From: Bacillus sp. OxB-1
Lineage (GTDB): Bacteria; Bacillota; Bacilli; Bacillales_A; Planococcaceae
Length of the DNA stretch: 64,000 nucleotides
Direction of reading: 5' to 3'
Assembly (NCBI RefSeq): GCF_000829195.1
Contig: NZ_AP013294.1
Span: forward strand, 3,049,001 to 3,113,000
Shown: piece after piece, positions 27,576-38,742 of the stretch
How positions within the stretch are numbered: position 1 is the first letter of the stretch
How the letters are laid out: each line of letters begins with the position of its first letter
Program-made: the position numbers and the translations under genes
Notes under the pieces: generated by a model
Told to the model about the DNA's origin: nothing
Databases searched by the model: none
The model's input: the letters and a program-made list of their open reading frames with translations, nothing else

Positions 27576-29846
27576 TTAGACGACCGGTTCGTCCGATCCC
27601 CATTGTTTCTTCTCTTGTTTGACATTCAATGTGCCTTTGTCTTTCAGTTGCCGCTTTTTCAAGTCAAACCAGATTTGAGCGGAAATGAAGATCGAAGAGT
27701 ACGTACCGGCCAGCAAACCGACGAGCAAGGCGATCGAGAAGGTCTTGATCGATTCAGCCCCTAGCAGCATCAAGGCGACGACAACGAAGATGACGGTTAG
27801 CACGGTGTTGACGGAACGTCCCAATGTTTGACGGAGGGATTTATTCACGATATCGGCCAACTCATCCACATTATCGATGACGCCACGGCGATTCAAGTTT
27901 TCACGAATCCGGTCGAAGGTAACGATCGTATCATTGATCGAATATCCGACAATCGTCAGGACTGCCGCAATGAACGTGATATCCACTTCAAGACGCAAGA
28001 TGCTGAAGAGGGCAACCATGAAGAAAGCATCGTGGATCAGCCCGACAATCGATGCGACCCCCATCCGCCATTCAAAACGGAAGGCGACATAGATGATGAT
28101 ACCTAATGCGGCAACTAAGAGCGCTTTAAACGCATTTAGCGCCAATTCTTCACCGACTGTCGACGAAACGGTCGAGATATTCGGTTCCGCTCCATACTCC
28201 GTTGCGATTTCTGATTTTAGTTTATTGATCTCTTCCTGTTTAAACTCTTCCTTATATCGGATAACCCCAATATTACCCGACTCACCAGAAATGACGATAT
28301 CATTCGACGGATGCCCGATCTCTTCCAAGTAGTCCGTCACAACTTCCTTCGTCAATGGCTTTTCCGCCAAGATTTCAATACGGGTACCACTCGAGAAGTC
28401 GATCCCGAGGTTCAATTTGAATACAGCGAGCATGATAATGCCGGCTGTCAACAGCACTGTTGAAATTACATAAAATCGCTTCCGGCTGTGAACAAAATCG
28501 AAACGGTCGAATTTCGTCGTAAGATCCAGCGATTCCATCTGTTCTTCCGGTGCATGAACGCGGCTTTTGGAAATGCCGAACAGACCTGTTTTTCCATCTA
28601 GAGATCCACTATTGACCAGCAATCCAAGTAGCAACCTCGAACCCCAGACCGCTGTCAAGAAGCTGACAAGGATACTGATGATAAGCATCGTCGCAAACCC
28701 TTTGACCGAACTTGTCCCGAAAATGAACAGCACAACCGCTGCCAATAATGTAGTGATATTGGCGTCCAGGATGGCAGTAAAGGATGATTTCGCACCCGCC
28801 ATGAAGGATGTCTTGACTGATTTTCCGACCCTCAGTTCCTCCCGGATCCTTTCATATGTCAGGATGTTTGCATCGACGGCCATCCCAACCCCGAGCATAA
28901 GGGCGGCAATTCCCGGCAATGTCAGCACACCGTTAATCAATGTAAAGACAAGTAAAATCAAATAGATATAAACCGATAAGGTGATGACAGCCACAAACCC
29001 TGGCAGTCTATAATAGAACAGCATGAATAGGAAGATGAGCGCAATCCCGACGATGCCGGCGAAAACCGTTTTGTTCAACGCCTGCTCACCGAACTGGGCA
29101 CCGACCGAAGTGGAATAGATTTCTTCCAAGTGAACCGGCAAGGCGCCGGCATTCAGGATTCCCGCGAGATTCTTCGTCTCCTCCACCGTGAAACTACCAG
29201 AAATCTCTACGTTCGATGATTGGATCGTATTTTGAACATACGGCGCGGAGATGAATTTCGGGTTAGGTTTTTGGGCCTCTTCCCGGAATGAATCCTCGCC
29301 CTCCACAAAGTCGAGCCAGATGACCATTACGTTTTCCGGTCTCTTCTGTGAAATCATCGTCGTTACTTCACCGAATTTTTTCGGATCTTTCATTTCCAGC
29401 GTTACGACCGGTTTTCCGGTATCGTCAAAGTTCGCTTTCGCTTTCCCTTCTTTCAGATCGTTCCCGTCCAAAATCAGGTTATCATCAGCATCCCGGAACG
29501 TCAGATTCGCTTGCGTGGATAATAACTCACGAGCTGATTTCTGATCTTCTACTCCGGCAAGCTGGACACGGATTCGGTTGTTGGATTCGATTTGGATGCT
29601 CGGCTCGCTGACGCCAAGCACGTCGATCCGGTTCGACAAGGCGTTTGCCGTGTCCTTCACCATATCTTCGGTTATTTTTTGTCCATCTTTTTTCAGCGGT
29701 TCAACTTGATACAGGACTTCGAATCCGCCTTGTAAGTCAAGACCTAATTTGACATCTTTCACAATTGGATTGGCAGTCGATCCGATTAGTGACCCGAATA
29801 AGACGAGCAATAATAGGAACGCGACAATCCTACTTCTACTTTTCAT
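27576..29846 (-). CDS. secDF: Fused protein translocase subunit SecDF
   Basis: Membrane protein that uses the proton gradient to assist late steps of Sec export. SecD and SecF are one chain of 756 residues with about 12 membrane helices, the usual Bacillus form. The first helix (MKSRSRIVAFLLLLVLFGSL) is followed by the SecD periplasmic-type domain; GLDLQGG, the VGMAVDANILTYER motif (SecD half) and GYSINDTIVTFDRIREN (SecF half) are present. ATG 29846 follows GAGGAGG. Confidence 0.97.
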   Translation of the reverse strand: MKSRSRIVAFLLLLVLFGSLIGSTANPIVKDVKLGLDLQGGFEVLYQVEPLKKDGQKITEDMVKDTANALSNRIDVLGVSEPSIQIESNNRIRVQLAGVEDQKSARELLSTQANLTFRDADDNLILDGNDLKEGKAKANFDDTGKPVVTLEMKDPKKFGEVTTMISQKRPENVMVIWLDFVEGEDSFREEAQKPNPKFISAPYVQNTIQSSNVEISGSFTVEETKNLAGILNAGALPVHLEEIYSTSVGAQFGEQALNKTVFAGIVGIALIFLFMLFYYRLPGFVAVITLSVYIYLILLVFTLINGVLTLPGIAALMLGVGMAVDANILTYERIREELRVGKSVKTSFMAGAKSSFTAILDANITTLLAAVVLFIFGTSSVKGFATMLIISILVSFLTAVWGSRLLLGLLVNSGSLDGKTGLFGISKSRVHAPEEQMESLDLTTKFDRFDFVHSRKRFYVISTVLLTAGIIMLAVFKLNLGIDFSSGTRIEILAEKPLTKEVVTDYLEEIGHPSNDIVISGESGNIGVIRYKEEFKQEEINKLKSEIATEYGAEPNISTVSSTVGEELALNAFKALLVAALGIIIYVAFRFEWRMGVASIVGLIHDAFFMVALFSILRLEVDITFIAAVLTIVGYSINDTIVTFDRIRENLNRRGVIDNVDELADIVNKSLRQTLGRSVNTVLTVIFVVVALMLLGAESIKTFSIALLVGLLAGTYSSIFISAQIWFDLKKRQLKDKGTLNVKQEKKQWGSDEPVV

Positions 29847-29942
29847 AAAACCATTTCCTCCTCATTCTTTGAAGCGTGCACCAAGTGCACTCTCTTCCAA
29901 AAAAAGCATATATTCCTATTAAATTACTTCGAGTTAATCATT

Positions 29943-30003
29943 TTAAAAAAATGCAACACGTCCATTATGAAACACGGGCATCCGCGTGTCAAATGGACGT
30001 GTA
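29943..30003 (-). terminator. Terminator of comN
   Basis: Stem ACACGTCCAT/ATGGACGTGT (29956-29965 with 29993-30002) enclosing a second small stem, followed by TGCATTTTTTT on the minus strand, just beyond the comN stop. Confidence 0.85.
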
Positions 30004-30013
30004 CCATTTTTTA

Positions 30014-30331
30014 TTAATTATTTTCGACTTTTGGCGGTGCAAGCAACGCTTGCAGTTCTTCACTGTTCAAATCGGAGAACCAATTACCCTCACGTTGCTC
30101 TTCTATTTGGGTGAATGTCATGAATTCAGCGGGCGAAATTCGTAGAATGTCTTTGGCGATTTCAAAGACGCGCATGGCGTCGACGTCTTTCTTGCGCCAT
30201 TTTTTATGTACGCAATAGGTCCAGATTTCCTCTTCTGTCACCGAGGTATAGCCGTATAAATGCAGTTCATTCCTCTTGCTTTGAAGCGCCGGCAACATAT
30301 GGATGAAATGTTGTTCGAATTTGATCGCCAT
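30014..30331 (-). CDS. comN: Post-transcriptional regulator ComN-like protein
   Basis: A small cytoplasmic protein of 105 residues (ATG 30331 after GGGAGGG; the frame is open 51 bases further). In B. subtilis the equivalent protein, YrzD/ComN, sits at the same place between secDF and spoVB and controls comE mRNA levels and localisation with DivIVA. The helical central part (VDAMRVFEIAKDILRISPAEFM) matches that family; the assignment rests on synteny and general similarity. No operon partner is evident. Confidence 0.75.
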   Translation of the reverse strand: MAIKFEQHFIHMLPALQSKRNELHLYGYTSVTEEEIWTYCVHKKWRKKDVDAMRVFEIAKDILRISPAEFMTFTQIEEQREGNWFSDLNSEELQALLAPPKVENN

Positions 30332-30375
30332 CGTTCCCTCCCCTTCCCGAGCAGTCGTAAGTGCAACATGGCGTG

Positions 30376-30383
30376 CATACATT
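30376..30383 (+). promoter_or_regulatory. Possible sigma-E -10 element of spoVB
   Basis: CATACATT fits the sigma-E -10 consensus CATACANT, 44 bases upstream of the spoVB start. No convincing -35 is visible. spoVB is a mother-cell (sigma-E) gene in B. subtilis. Confidence 0.35.
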
Positions 30384-30426
30384 TATTGTATACGAAATGA
30401 TCGGAAATGAGAAGGAGTTGTTCAAG

Positions 30427-31944
30427 TTGTCTTCATTTATCCGGGGAACGGTCGTGCTCATGGCCGCAGTCTTTTTATCGAAACTGCTAGGTTTTGTATA
30501 TCGGATGCAATTCATGCGGGTCGCGGGTGAAGAAGCGGTCGGAATCTATATGACGGCCTATCCCGCGTTCATTTTTTTCCTATCGCTCGTTCAACTCGGA
30601 GTTCCGATCGCCATCGCCAAAGTGATTGCCGAACTGGAGGTGAAAGGGCAAAGCGCCAAACTCCCGGCCGTCATGAGGACAGCCACTTTCATTACCATCC
30701 TGACGGGCATGGTCTTCATACCCGCCTCTGTTCTTTTCGTCCCTTATTTATCGGAGACGCTGCTCGGCAATACCGCCTCTTCCTTGACGTTGTATGTAGG
30801 AATCGCCATCGTGCCTGTTGCGGCCATCGGTGGTCTGATCCGGGGCTATTTCCAAGGGATTGCCCGGATTGAGGAAACGGCTTGGTCGCAAATTTTGGAG
30901 CAAATCTGCAGAATCGCACTCATCACCTGGTTGCTCCCTTCAGTTCTGGTTGCCGATAATTCTGCAATGAATGCCGCCTATGCAATGGGGATTACATTGT
31001 TGGCTGAAATGCTCTCCGTCCTTTATTTACTCTTCAAATATTGGCAGAAGAAAAAGAGAGTCACGCCAACTAAGGAAAAGCCAGATCGCTATCCGTTCGA
31101 GCCGTTGCTTTCCATCGCGCTTCCCTCGTCGGGCAGCCGGTTGTTCGGCACCTTCACATGGTTTCTTGAACCGATCATTTTCTTACGTGCGTTGGCTGTG
31201 TCAGGCGTCACCGCACTTGCCGCAACTTCACTATACGGCGTCATTTCGGGAGTGCTTATCCCGCTCCTGCTATTCCCGTCCTTTATCCCTTATGCGCTGG
31301 CGGTTGTCCTCGTACCGGCTGTCAGCGGGGCGGCAGCGTCTAAGAATAAAGGGAAATTGCGGGAACGGATCCATTTGTCCCTCCGACTTTCCGCGTTGAC
31401 CGGTACTTTTGCAGCGGCCGTCTTTTTCATACATGGCCAGGCACTCGCTGAAACTCTGTTCCATGTGACAGAGGGGGGCAAATATATGTCCATCCTCGCT
31501 CCGGTTTTTTTCTTTTATTACATCCAAAGCCCGCTCTACTCCATTTTACAGGCAACTGGCGAAGCGAAAGCGGGGATGATGAACTCAGTCTATGGCGGGA
31601 TTGCCAAGCTAGGTGTCATGTTCGTCCTAGCCTCGCAACCCGGGTTGCAAGAGACCGGTGCCGTGCTCGCCATCGGTTTCGGGGTCCTGGTCACTTCATT
31701 CCTCCACATTGCCACATTGCGGAAAAACAAATCGACGAATACCGGATTCACAATGTTTGTCTTGCCGTATGCCTCGTTTATCATGACCATTATCATGCGG
31801 CCATTGTTCATCCCGATCGGCGAGTATCATCTTTTTACGGAATGTCTCATCACTTCCTTATTCCTCTTGGCCGTCCTTGTTCTGACGGGCCAAGTGAAAA
31901 AGCGGGATTTTTCATTGTTCAAAAGACTATTGAAGCATCATTGA
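30427..31944 (+). CDS. spoVB: Stage V sporulation protein SpoVB (MOP-family flippase)
   Basis: Polytopic membrane protein of the polysaccharide transporter/MurJ superfamily, needed for spore cortex formation, probably lipid-linked precursor export. About 14 membrane helices run through the 505 residues; the N-terminal FIRGTVVLMAAVFLSKLLGF pattern is typical. The frame opens at 30361, but TTG 30427, 9 bases after AAGGAG, is the likely start. It is one of few plus-strand genes, divergent from comN and convergent with the YetF-type gene, whose end it overlaps by 7 bases. Confidence 0.93.
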   Translation: MSSFIRGTVVLMAAVFLSKLLGFVYRMQFMRVAGEEAVGIYMTAYPAFIFFLSLVQLGVPIAIAKVIAELEVKGQSAKLPAVMRTATFITILTGMVFIPASVLFVPYLSETLLGNTASSLTLYVGIAIVPVAAIGGLIRGYFQGIARIEETAWSQILEQICRIALITWLLPSVLVADNSAMNAAYAMGITLLAEMLSVLYLLFKYWQKKKRVTPTKEKPDRYPFEPLLSIALPSSGSRLFGTFTWFLEPIIFLRALAVSGVTALAATSLYGVISGVLIPLLLFPSFIPYALAVVLVPAVSGAAASKNKGKLRERIHLSLRLSALTGTFAAAVFFIHGQALAETLFHVTEGGKYMSILAPVFFFYYIQSPLYSILQATGEAKAGMMNSVYGGIAKLGVMFVLASQPGLQETGAVLAIGFGVLVTSFLHIATLRKNKSTNTGFTMFVLPYASFIMTIIMRPLFIPIGEYHLFTECLITSLFLLAVLVLTGQVKKRDFSLFKRLLKHH

Positions 31945-32579
31945 TGCTGCTCCTTCAATTGATATTGCAACGATCCGTTTTCATAAGAACAATAAAAGAT
32001 ATGGCTTGGATCCGAAATGCCCATTTTGCGCAGTTCGGTTTCGAGCCATTTTTCCGTTTTCCCGATCATTTTCACATGCTTGCCTTGGATGACGCCGTCC
32101 GAAATAAGGGCGAGGACCGGTTGAACGCTATCATGCTTAAAAACGGATAAATTTCCGGACGGCTCCAAGTAGGCGAATGAGACTTCATGAATGGATCCGA
32201 CTTGCTGTTCCCGGAGCTGTTGAAACAAGTCATCCAAATTGTACCGTTGCCGCCGCATTTCCTCTTCCATAATGATTCCATGCCGAATGATAAGAGCGGG
32301 ACCTCCGTCCACTATATCCCTGAAGTTCTTGCTCTTTAATGAAAGGAAGGAAGAAGCATATTGAATGACGAGCAGGATGATCATCGGCACGATGGATTGG
32401 ATCAGTTTCTTGTCGGGAGAGTCCAATGCGAATGCCGCCACCTCCGCCATGATGACAAAGACCACTACGTCAATGACACCAAGTTCACCGACTTCCCGCT
32501 TCCCCATGATTCGGAGGATGATCAAGATCAGCACATAAAGCAACACAGTCCGATAACTGATGACTAACAAATCGTACAT
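31938..32579 (-). CDS. DUF421/YetF-domain membrane protein (YrbG-like)
   Basis: 213 residues from ATG 32579 (MYDLLVISYRT), 7 bases after GGGGAGGG; the frame is open upstream through the yajC terminator, which argues against a longer protein. Three membrane helices span about 5-85 and a cytoplasmic YetF/DUF421 domain follows, with the typical GGPALIIRHGII and RYNLDDLFQQLREQ segments. Family members occur widely in spore formers; YetF relatives have been linked to spore germination, but the role of this one is unknown. Confidence 0.85.
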   Translation of the reverse strand: MYDLLVISYRTVLLYVLILIILRIMGKREVGELGVIDVVVFVIMAEVAAFALDSPDKKLIQSIVPMIILLVIQYASSFLSLKSKNFRDIVDGGPALIIRHGIIMEEEMRRQRYNLDDLFQQLREQQVGSIHEVSFAYLEPSGNLSVFKHDSVQPVLALISDGVIQGKHVKMIGKTEKWLETELRKMGISDPSHIFYCSYENGSLQYQLKEQHQ

Positions 32580-32635
32580 CCAAAAACCCTCCCCTTTTTT
32601 AAGAAGGATACCCATACCGCAACTGCGGCTATACA

Positions 32636-32685
32636 CGAAAAAAAGACCAAGGTCCGAGGGTGTGTCCCTCAGTGCTTGGCCTCTT
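32636..32685 (-). terminator. Terminator of the ruvA-yajC operon
   Basis: Long stem AGGCCAAG...CTTGGTCT with an inner GAGGG/CCCTC pairing and a run of seven T on the minus strand, 18 bases after the yajC stop. Confidence 0.9.
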
Positions 32686-32702
32686 TGATGAGTCATTCGA
32701 AA

Positions 32703-32966
32703 TCAGACGGACTCTGTCACGCGTCCGATTGCTTGTCTATCGAATTGAAGTATCGTACCATTGTTGACTTTCAAAAACACAGACGTTTCGTCGACAGCAT
32801 CGATGGTGCCATGAAGGCCGCCGATTGTAATTACGTGATCTCCACGTTTCAAACCTTCCTGCATCGCCTTCGTCGCTTTTTGTCTTTTTTGAGCTGGTCG
32901 GATCAGCAAGAACCACATTACTGCGAACATGGCCACAAATGGCAGTAAACCTGCTAAATTTTCCAT
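32703..32966 (-). CDS. yajC: Preprotein translocase subunit YajC
   Basis: Small Sec accessory protein that binds SecDF. One membrane helix near the N-terminus (LLPFVAMFAVMWFLLIRPAQ) is followed by a basic segment (KRQKATKAMQEGLKRGD) and a beta-rich tail with ITIGGLHGTI. 87 residues, normal length. It is the last gene of ruvA-ruvB-queA-tgt-yajC. Confidence 0.95.
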   Translation of the reverse strand: MENLAGLLPFVAMFAVMWFLLIRPAQKRQKATKAMQEGLKRGDHVITIGGLHGTIDAVDETSVFLKVNNGTILQFDRQAIGRVTESV

Positions 32967-33006
32967 TGAGTCATCCCCCTTTCAATCTCGATTCATTATA
33001 CAAGAT

Positions 33007-35198
<2,192 letters not shown>

Positions 35199-35225
35199 AC
35201 TCGATAACGTCTCCTCTATTAAAGG

Positions 35226-36239
35226 TTAATTTCCATCCTGATCATGGATCGGATAGCCGAAATGTTCGTACGCCAGCGGGGTCGCCACCCGCCCGCGCGG
35301 AGTCCGTTGGATGAAACCGATCTGCAATAAATACGGTTCATACACATCCTCGATCGTCACCGATTCCTCCCCGATGCTTGCAGCAATCGTGTCGATTCCG
35401 ACCGGCCCCCCCCGGAACCGTTCAATCATCCCGGTCAGCAGCTTATGGTCGATATGGTCGAGACCATGCGAGTCGACCTGCAGCATTTCAAGCGCTTCTT
35501 TCGACATCTCCAGCGTCACCGCTCCCGTTCCGCGCACCTGTGCATAATCACGGACGCGGCGCAATAGCCGGTTCGCAATCCGCGGGGTCCCACGGGAACG
35601 GCGCGCAATTTCCATGGCAGCCTGTCCATCGATCTCCACCTCGAACAGATGAGCGCTGCGTATGACGATTTCTTTCAATGGATCGACATCATAATACTCC
35701 AGCCGCAACGGCACGCCGAAGCGGTCACGGAGAGGCGCCGACAAGGATCCTGCACGAGTCGTCGCACCGATCAAGGTAAACGGAGGCAGATCGAGCCGGA
35801 TTGAACGGGCGGCAGGGCCTTTCCCGACGATGATATCGAGGCAGAAATCCTCCATCGCCGGATAAAGCACTTCCTCGATGGAACGGTTCAATCGATGGAT
35901 TTCATCGATGAACAGCACATCCCCCGGTTCAAGCGACGACACGACCGCCGCCAGATCGCCCGGACGTTCAATTGCGGGCCCGCTCGTCATTCGGACATTG
36001 ACTCCCATTTCATTCGCAATGACGTTCGCCAACGTCGTCTTTCCGAGGCCGGGCGGTCCATAGAGCAGAACGTGGTCCAAACTTTCCTGCCGCCCCTTCG
36101 CCGCTTCGATGAAGATGCCGAGATTGTCCTTCACCTTATCCTGCCCAATATACTGGTTCAGGAATTGAGGTCTCAAAGATTGTTCAAAGTGTTCATCGAA
36201 ATTTGTCACCTCTGCCGATAGCACCCGATCCTCCATCAT
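35226..36239 (-). CDS. ruvB: Holliday junction branch migration ATPase RuvB
   Basis: AAA+ motor that drives branch migration with RuvA. Walker [17 protein letters not shown] near 58, Walker [11 protein letters not shown] near 110, sensor [18 protein letters not shown], and the C-terminal winged helix [13 protein letters not shown]. 337 residues, normal. Two adjacent ATGs follow AAAGGAG. It lies 21 bases downstream of ruvA. Confidence 0.98.
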   Translation of the reverse strand: MMEDRVLSAEVTNFDEHFEQSLRPQFLNQYIGQDKVKDNLGIFIEAAKGRQESLDHVLLYGPPGLGKTTLANVIANEMGVNVRMTSGPAIERPGDLAAVVSSLEPGDVLFIDEIHRLNRSIEEVLYPAMEDFCLDIIVGKGPAARSIRLDLPPFTLIGATTRAGSLSAPLRDRFGVPLRLEYYDVDPLKEIVIRSAHLFEVEIDGQAAMEIARRSRGTPRIANRLLRRVRDYAQVRGTGAVTLEMSKEALEMLQVDSHGLDHIDHKLLTGMIERFRGGPVGIDTIAASIGEESVTIEDVYEPYLLQIGFIQRTPRGRVATPLAYEHFGYPIHDQDGN

Positions 36240-36260
36240 CTGTACTCCTTTCTATGTTCA

Positions 36261-36866
36261 TCATTTCTGTTTTAATAAAAGCTGAAGGGCCCATTTCATA
36301 TAGCCTTCCGTGTCTCGCTCTTCTTCTTCGAGCTTCGGCTTGACTTTTGCCAGTTCCCTTTGCGAATAGCCAAGCGCTTCCAAGGCGAGCATCGCTTCAT
36401 CGAGAGCGCCGTTTTCAGCCATCGTCAACAAGGTGACTTCTTCATCCGGCAGATCGATTTCCGTGAACAGATCGTGGAGCTTCCCTTTCAGGTCGAGGAT
36501 CATCTGGCGGGCCGTTTTCTTGCCCACTCCCGGAAATTGGACGAGGAAGGATTCATCCTCCCGTTCAATCGCGCCGATCACTTGGGAAGGGATGCCGCTC
36601 GCCAGGATAGCCAACGCCCCTTTCGGCCCGATGCCGGAAACGGTGATCAATTTCTTGAATAGCTCCCGCTGCTCCAGCGTCTTAAAGCCCAGAAGCATCT
36701 GCGTGTCTTCCCGGACGTGCATGTAAATGAACACTTGCTGAATCTCGTCCGTCATATGGAAAGCATACGGGTTCGGCGTCAAGACCTGCCAGCCGATTCC
36801 GCCCTGTTCCAATGCAATATATTCGGGTGTCACCCGGGTGACAATCCCTTTTATGTAATCGTACAA
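36261..36866 (-). CDS. ruvA: Holliday junction-binding protein RuvA
   Basis: Tetrameric junction-binding partner of RuvB. The 201 residues comprise an OB fold (1-65), two helix-hairpin-helix motifs (VSGIGPKGALAIL and FPGVGKKTARQMI) and the C-terminal RuvB-binding domain. The start is TTG 36866 after GGGGGAGAAG. It opens the ruvA-ruvB-queA-tgt-yajC operon. Confidence 0.97.
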   Translation of the reverse strand: MYDYIKGIVTRVTPEYIALEQGGIGWQVLTPNPYAFHMTDEIQQVFIYMHVREDTQMLLGFKTLEQRELFKKLITVSGIGPKGALAILASGIPSQVIGAIEREDESFLVQFPGVGKKTARQMILDLKGKLHDLFTEIDLPDEEVTLLTMAENGALDEAMLALEALGYSQRELAKVKPKLEEEERDTEGYMKWALQLLLKQK

Positions 36867-36920
36867 CCACTTCTCCCCCTACAATGAGGTATTCTGAACA
36901 CAGTTTTCAACGTAACTTTC

Positions 36921-36929
36921 ATTATAGCA
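36921..36929 (-). promoter_or_regulatory. Extended -10 promoter of the ruvA operon
   Basis: TGCTATAAT (hexamer at 36921-36926), an extended -10, about 55 bases upstream of ruvA. The -35 is weak. The further 160 bases up to the yebC terminator hold no gene; bofC, which sits here in B. subtilis, was not found. Confidence 0.6.
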
Positions 36930-37086
36930 TACGAACGCACTTTCCATCCATTTGGTGACAGTCACCACGACAATTCAGACACACTTCCGACAAGGAAGCT
37001 ATTTCTAAAGAAACCGCCGCTTCTCCTTGACTCCAATTTTGTCATATTCGCGGCAAACGTTATCAGCCTTCAAGAATACAAACAGA

Positions 37087-37118
37087 AAAAAGAGCTATCC
37101 GCGCTCCCGGATAGCCCT
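37087..37118 (-). terminator. Terminator of yebC
   Basis: Stem GGCTATCCG/CGGATAGCT followed by six T on the minus strand, directly after the yebC stop. Confidence 0.9.
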
Positions 37119-37125
37119 CCCCCCA

Positions 37126-37848
37126 TCATTCACTCGCATTATGATAGACATCTTGCACGTCATCATCGTCTTCGAGTGCGTCGATCATCTTTTCAAACAG
37201 TTCCTCATTCTCTCCGGAAAGCTCATTGTACATGGAAGGGACCATTTCGATTTCTGCCGAAACGAATTCGATGCCGTCCTCTTCCAACGCTCCCTTGACA
37301 CTTAGGAACTCGGAAGGCGTCGTCAACACTTCGAATCCTTCCTCGGTCGAAACGATATCTTCCGCGCCCGCTTCCAGCGCCGCCATCATGACGGCATCTT
37401 CGTCGGTGTCGGCTGTCCGTTCGATGAACAATCGGCCTTTCCGATCGAATAGGTAGCTGACCGATCCGCTTTCCCCGAGGCTGCCCCCATTCTTGTTGAA
37501 AGCGACCCGGATATTCGGCGCCGTCCGGTTGCGGTTTTCGGTCAGACAGTACACCAATACGGCGACACCGCCTGGACCGTATCCTTCATAGACGACTTCT
37601 TCATAATGCTCGGCTGCCCCCGCCCCTGTCGCTTTGTCAATTGCCCGTTTGATGACATCGTTCGGAACGTTGGCACTTTTTGCCTTTTCGATGGCTAGCC
37701 GCAATGCTGCGTTGGAATCCGTGTCAGATCCACCCGCTTTAGCTGCGACATAAATTTCTTTCGACATCTTCTGGAAAATCTTCCCCCGCTTTGCATCTTG
37801 TGCCCCTTTGCGCGCCTGGATGTTTTTCCACTTGGAATGCCCTGCCAT
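37126..37848 (-). CDS. yebC: YebC/PmpR-family protein
   Basis: A 240-residue conserved protein long annotated as a DNA-binding transcription regulator; members of the family have also been linked to translation. MAGHSKWKNIQARKGAQDAK is the signature N-terminus, and the middle part VVYEGYGPGGVAVLV is typical. ATG 37848 is 7 bases after GAGGAG; a start 15 bases upstream is in frame but less well placed. It overlaps no gene; the kinase-like gene ends 12 bases upstream of the start. Confidence 0.94.
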   Translation of the reverse strand: MAGHSKWKNIQARKGAQDAKRGKIFQKMSKEIYVAAKAGGSDTDSNAALRLAIEKAKSANVPNDVIKRAIDKATGAGAAEHYEEVVYEGYGPGGVAVLVYCLTENRNRTAPNIRVAFNKNGGSLGESGSVSYLFDRKGRLFIERTADTDEDAVMMAALEAGAEDIVSTEEGFEVLTTPSEFLSVKGALEEDGIEFVSAEIEMVPSMYNELSGENEELFEKMIDALEDDDDVQDVYHNASE

Positions 37849-37859
37849 GACTTCACTCC

Positions 37860-38735
37860 TCATATATTGATCCGTTCTACATCATACCATAGTTTCGGCC
37901 AATGAGAGAGTGCACTCTGCGTGAAAGGGAGGAGGCGATTCGCCTGCCTCGCCCGGCTGTCTGCAGGCAACGTGAACAAATGAAGCCATTCGCGAAGCAA
38001 TTCATTAGGATAAAGCAAGAGCGGCAGCAAGTCGGGATCCAATTCCTTCAGACTCGGCTGTTCATCAAAAAGGAATTCAATATCATATCCAACTTGAGGC
38101 ATCACCCGATGAATCCACAAGGCGACCTCCGTACCTGCCGGCCCCGAACAAGCGAGGTCGAAGTCTATGAACCGGATGACGCCAGATCGGTCCCGGAGGA
38201 TATTATGATGTACCACATCGCCATGCAACAACGTGAGGTCCTTCGTTCCGACGTACGTCTTCCGGATGACGCTCATCGCCTCCGTCGCATAGAAAAAGAT
38301 GTCATCCACCGGACCTTTCCCGAGGAACGTTTCGCAAGGACCTCGGATGTCATGGAACCTCTCGATCCGGTCTTCCCATTTGGCGACGAGCGGGTGGATA
38401 TGCAAATAAGGGGAAACGGCCCAATCCACGTCTTTCCTTGTAGCATGCAAGGCATGGAGGGCGGCAAGGGAGTCGGTCCGATCCGCCCTCTTTTTAAAGT
38501 TGACCGCCCTTGCTTCCTCCAGCCAAGGCTGAACGAAAGTCAGAGGGCCATCGCCGCTCTCTGCAGCAACCGGGATGATGTGCGGAAAATCGATTAAGCG
38601 CAATTGTTCATGGATATGCCGGACTTTCATGGCGGTGGACATGGAACGGTATCGTTTCACGGAAAAACAATTTTTCCCCTGTTCCCATTTCCAGACGTTT
38701 TCTTTTATTTGTTTATATCGCTCATCCAGTGCCAT
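37860..38735 (-). CDS. CotS-like aminoglycoside phosphotransferase-family protein
   Basis: 291 residues with the kinase-like APH fold: catalytic loop LLHGDVVHHNILRD near 190 and metal-binding FIDFDLACSGPAGTE near 210. The family includes spore-coat proteins CotS, CotI and YsxE of Bacilli. Placement between safA, a coat or cortex morphogenetic gene, and yebC supports a spore role, but no substrate can be named. Its start overlaps nothing; safA ends 8 bases inside the upstream edge (38743), so the two are probably cotranscribed. A bacterial antibiotic kinase is less likely given the context. Confidence 0.75.
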   Translation of the reverse strand: MALDERYKQIKENVWKWEQGKNCFSVKRYRSMSTAMKVRHIHEQLRLIDFPHIIPVAAESGDGPLTFVQPWLEEARAVNFKKRADRTDSLAALHALHATRKDVDWAVSPYLHIHPLVAKWEDRIERFHDIRGPCETFLGKGPVDDIFFYATEAMSVIRKTYVGTKDLTLLHGDVVHHNILRDRSGVIRFIDFDLACSGPAGTEVALWIHRVMPQVGYDIEFLFDEQPSLKELDPDLLPLLLYPNELLREWLHLFTLPADSRARQANRLLPFTQSALSHWPKLWYDVERINI

Positions 38736-38742
38736 ACACCCG

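Noticed and set aside
36867..37125. A bofC gene between ruvA and yebC
   Set aside because: The gap is only about 260 bases with a promoter and a terminator; no suitable frame is present.
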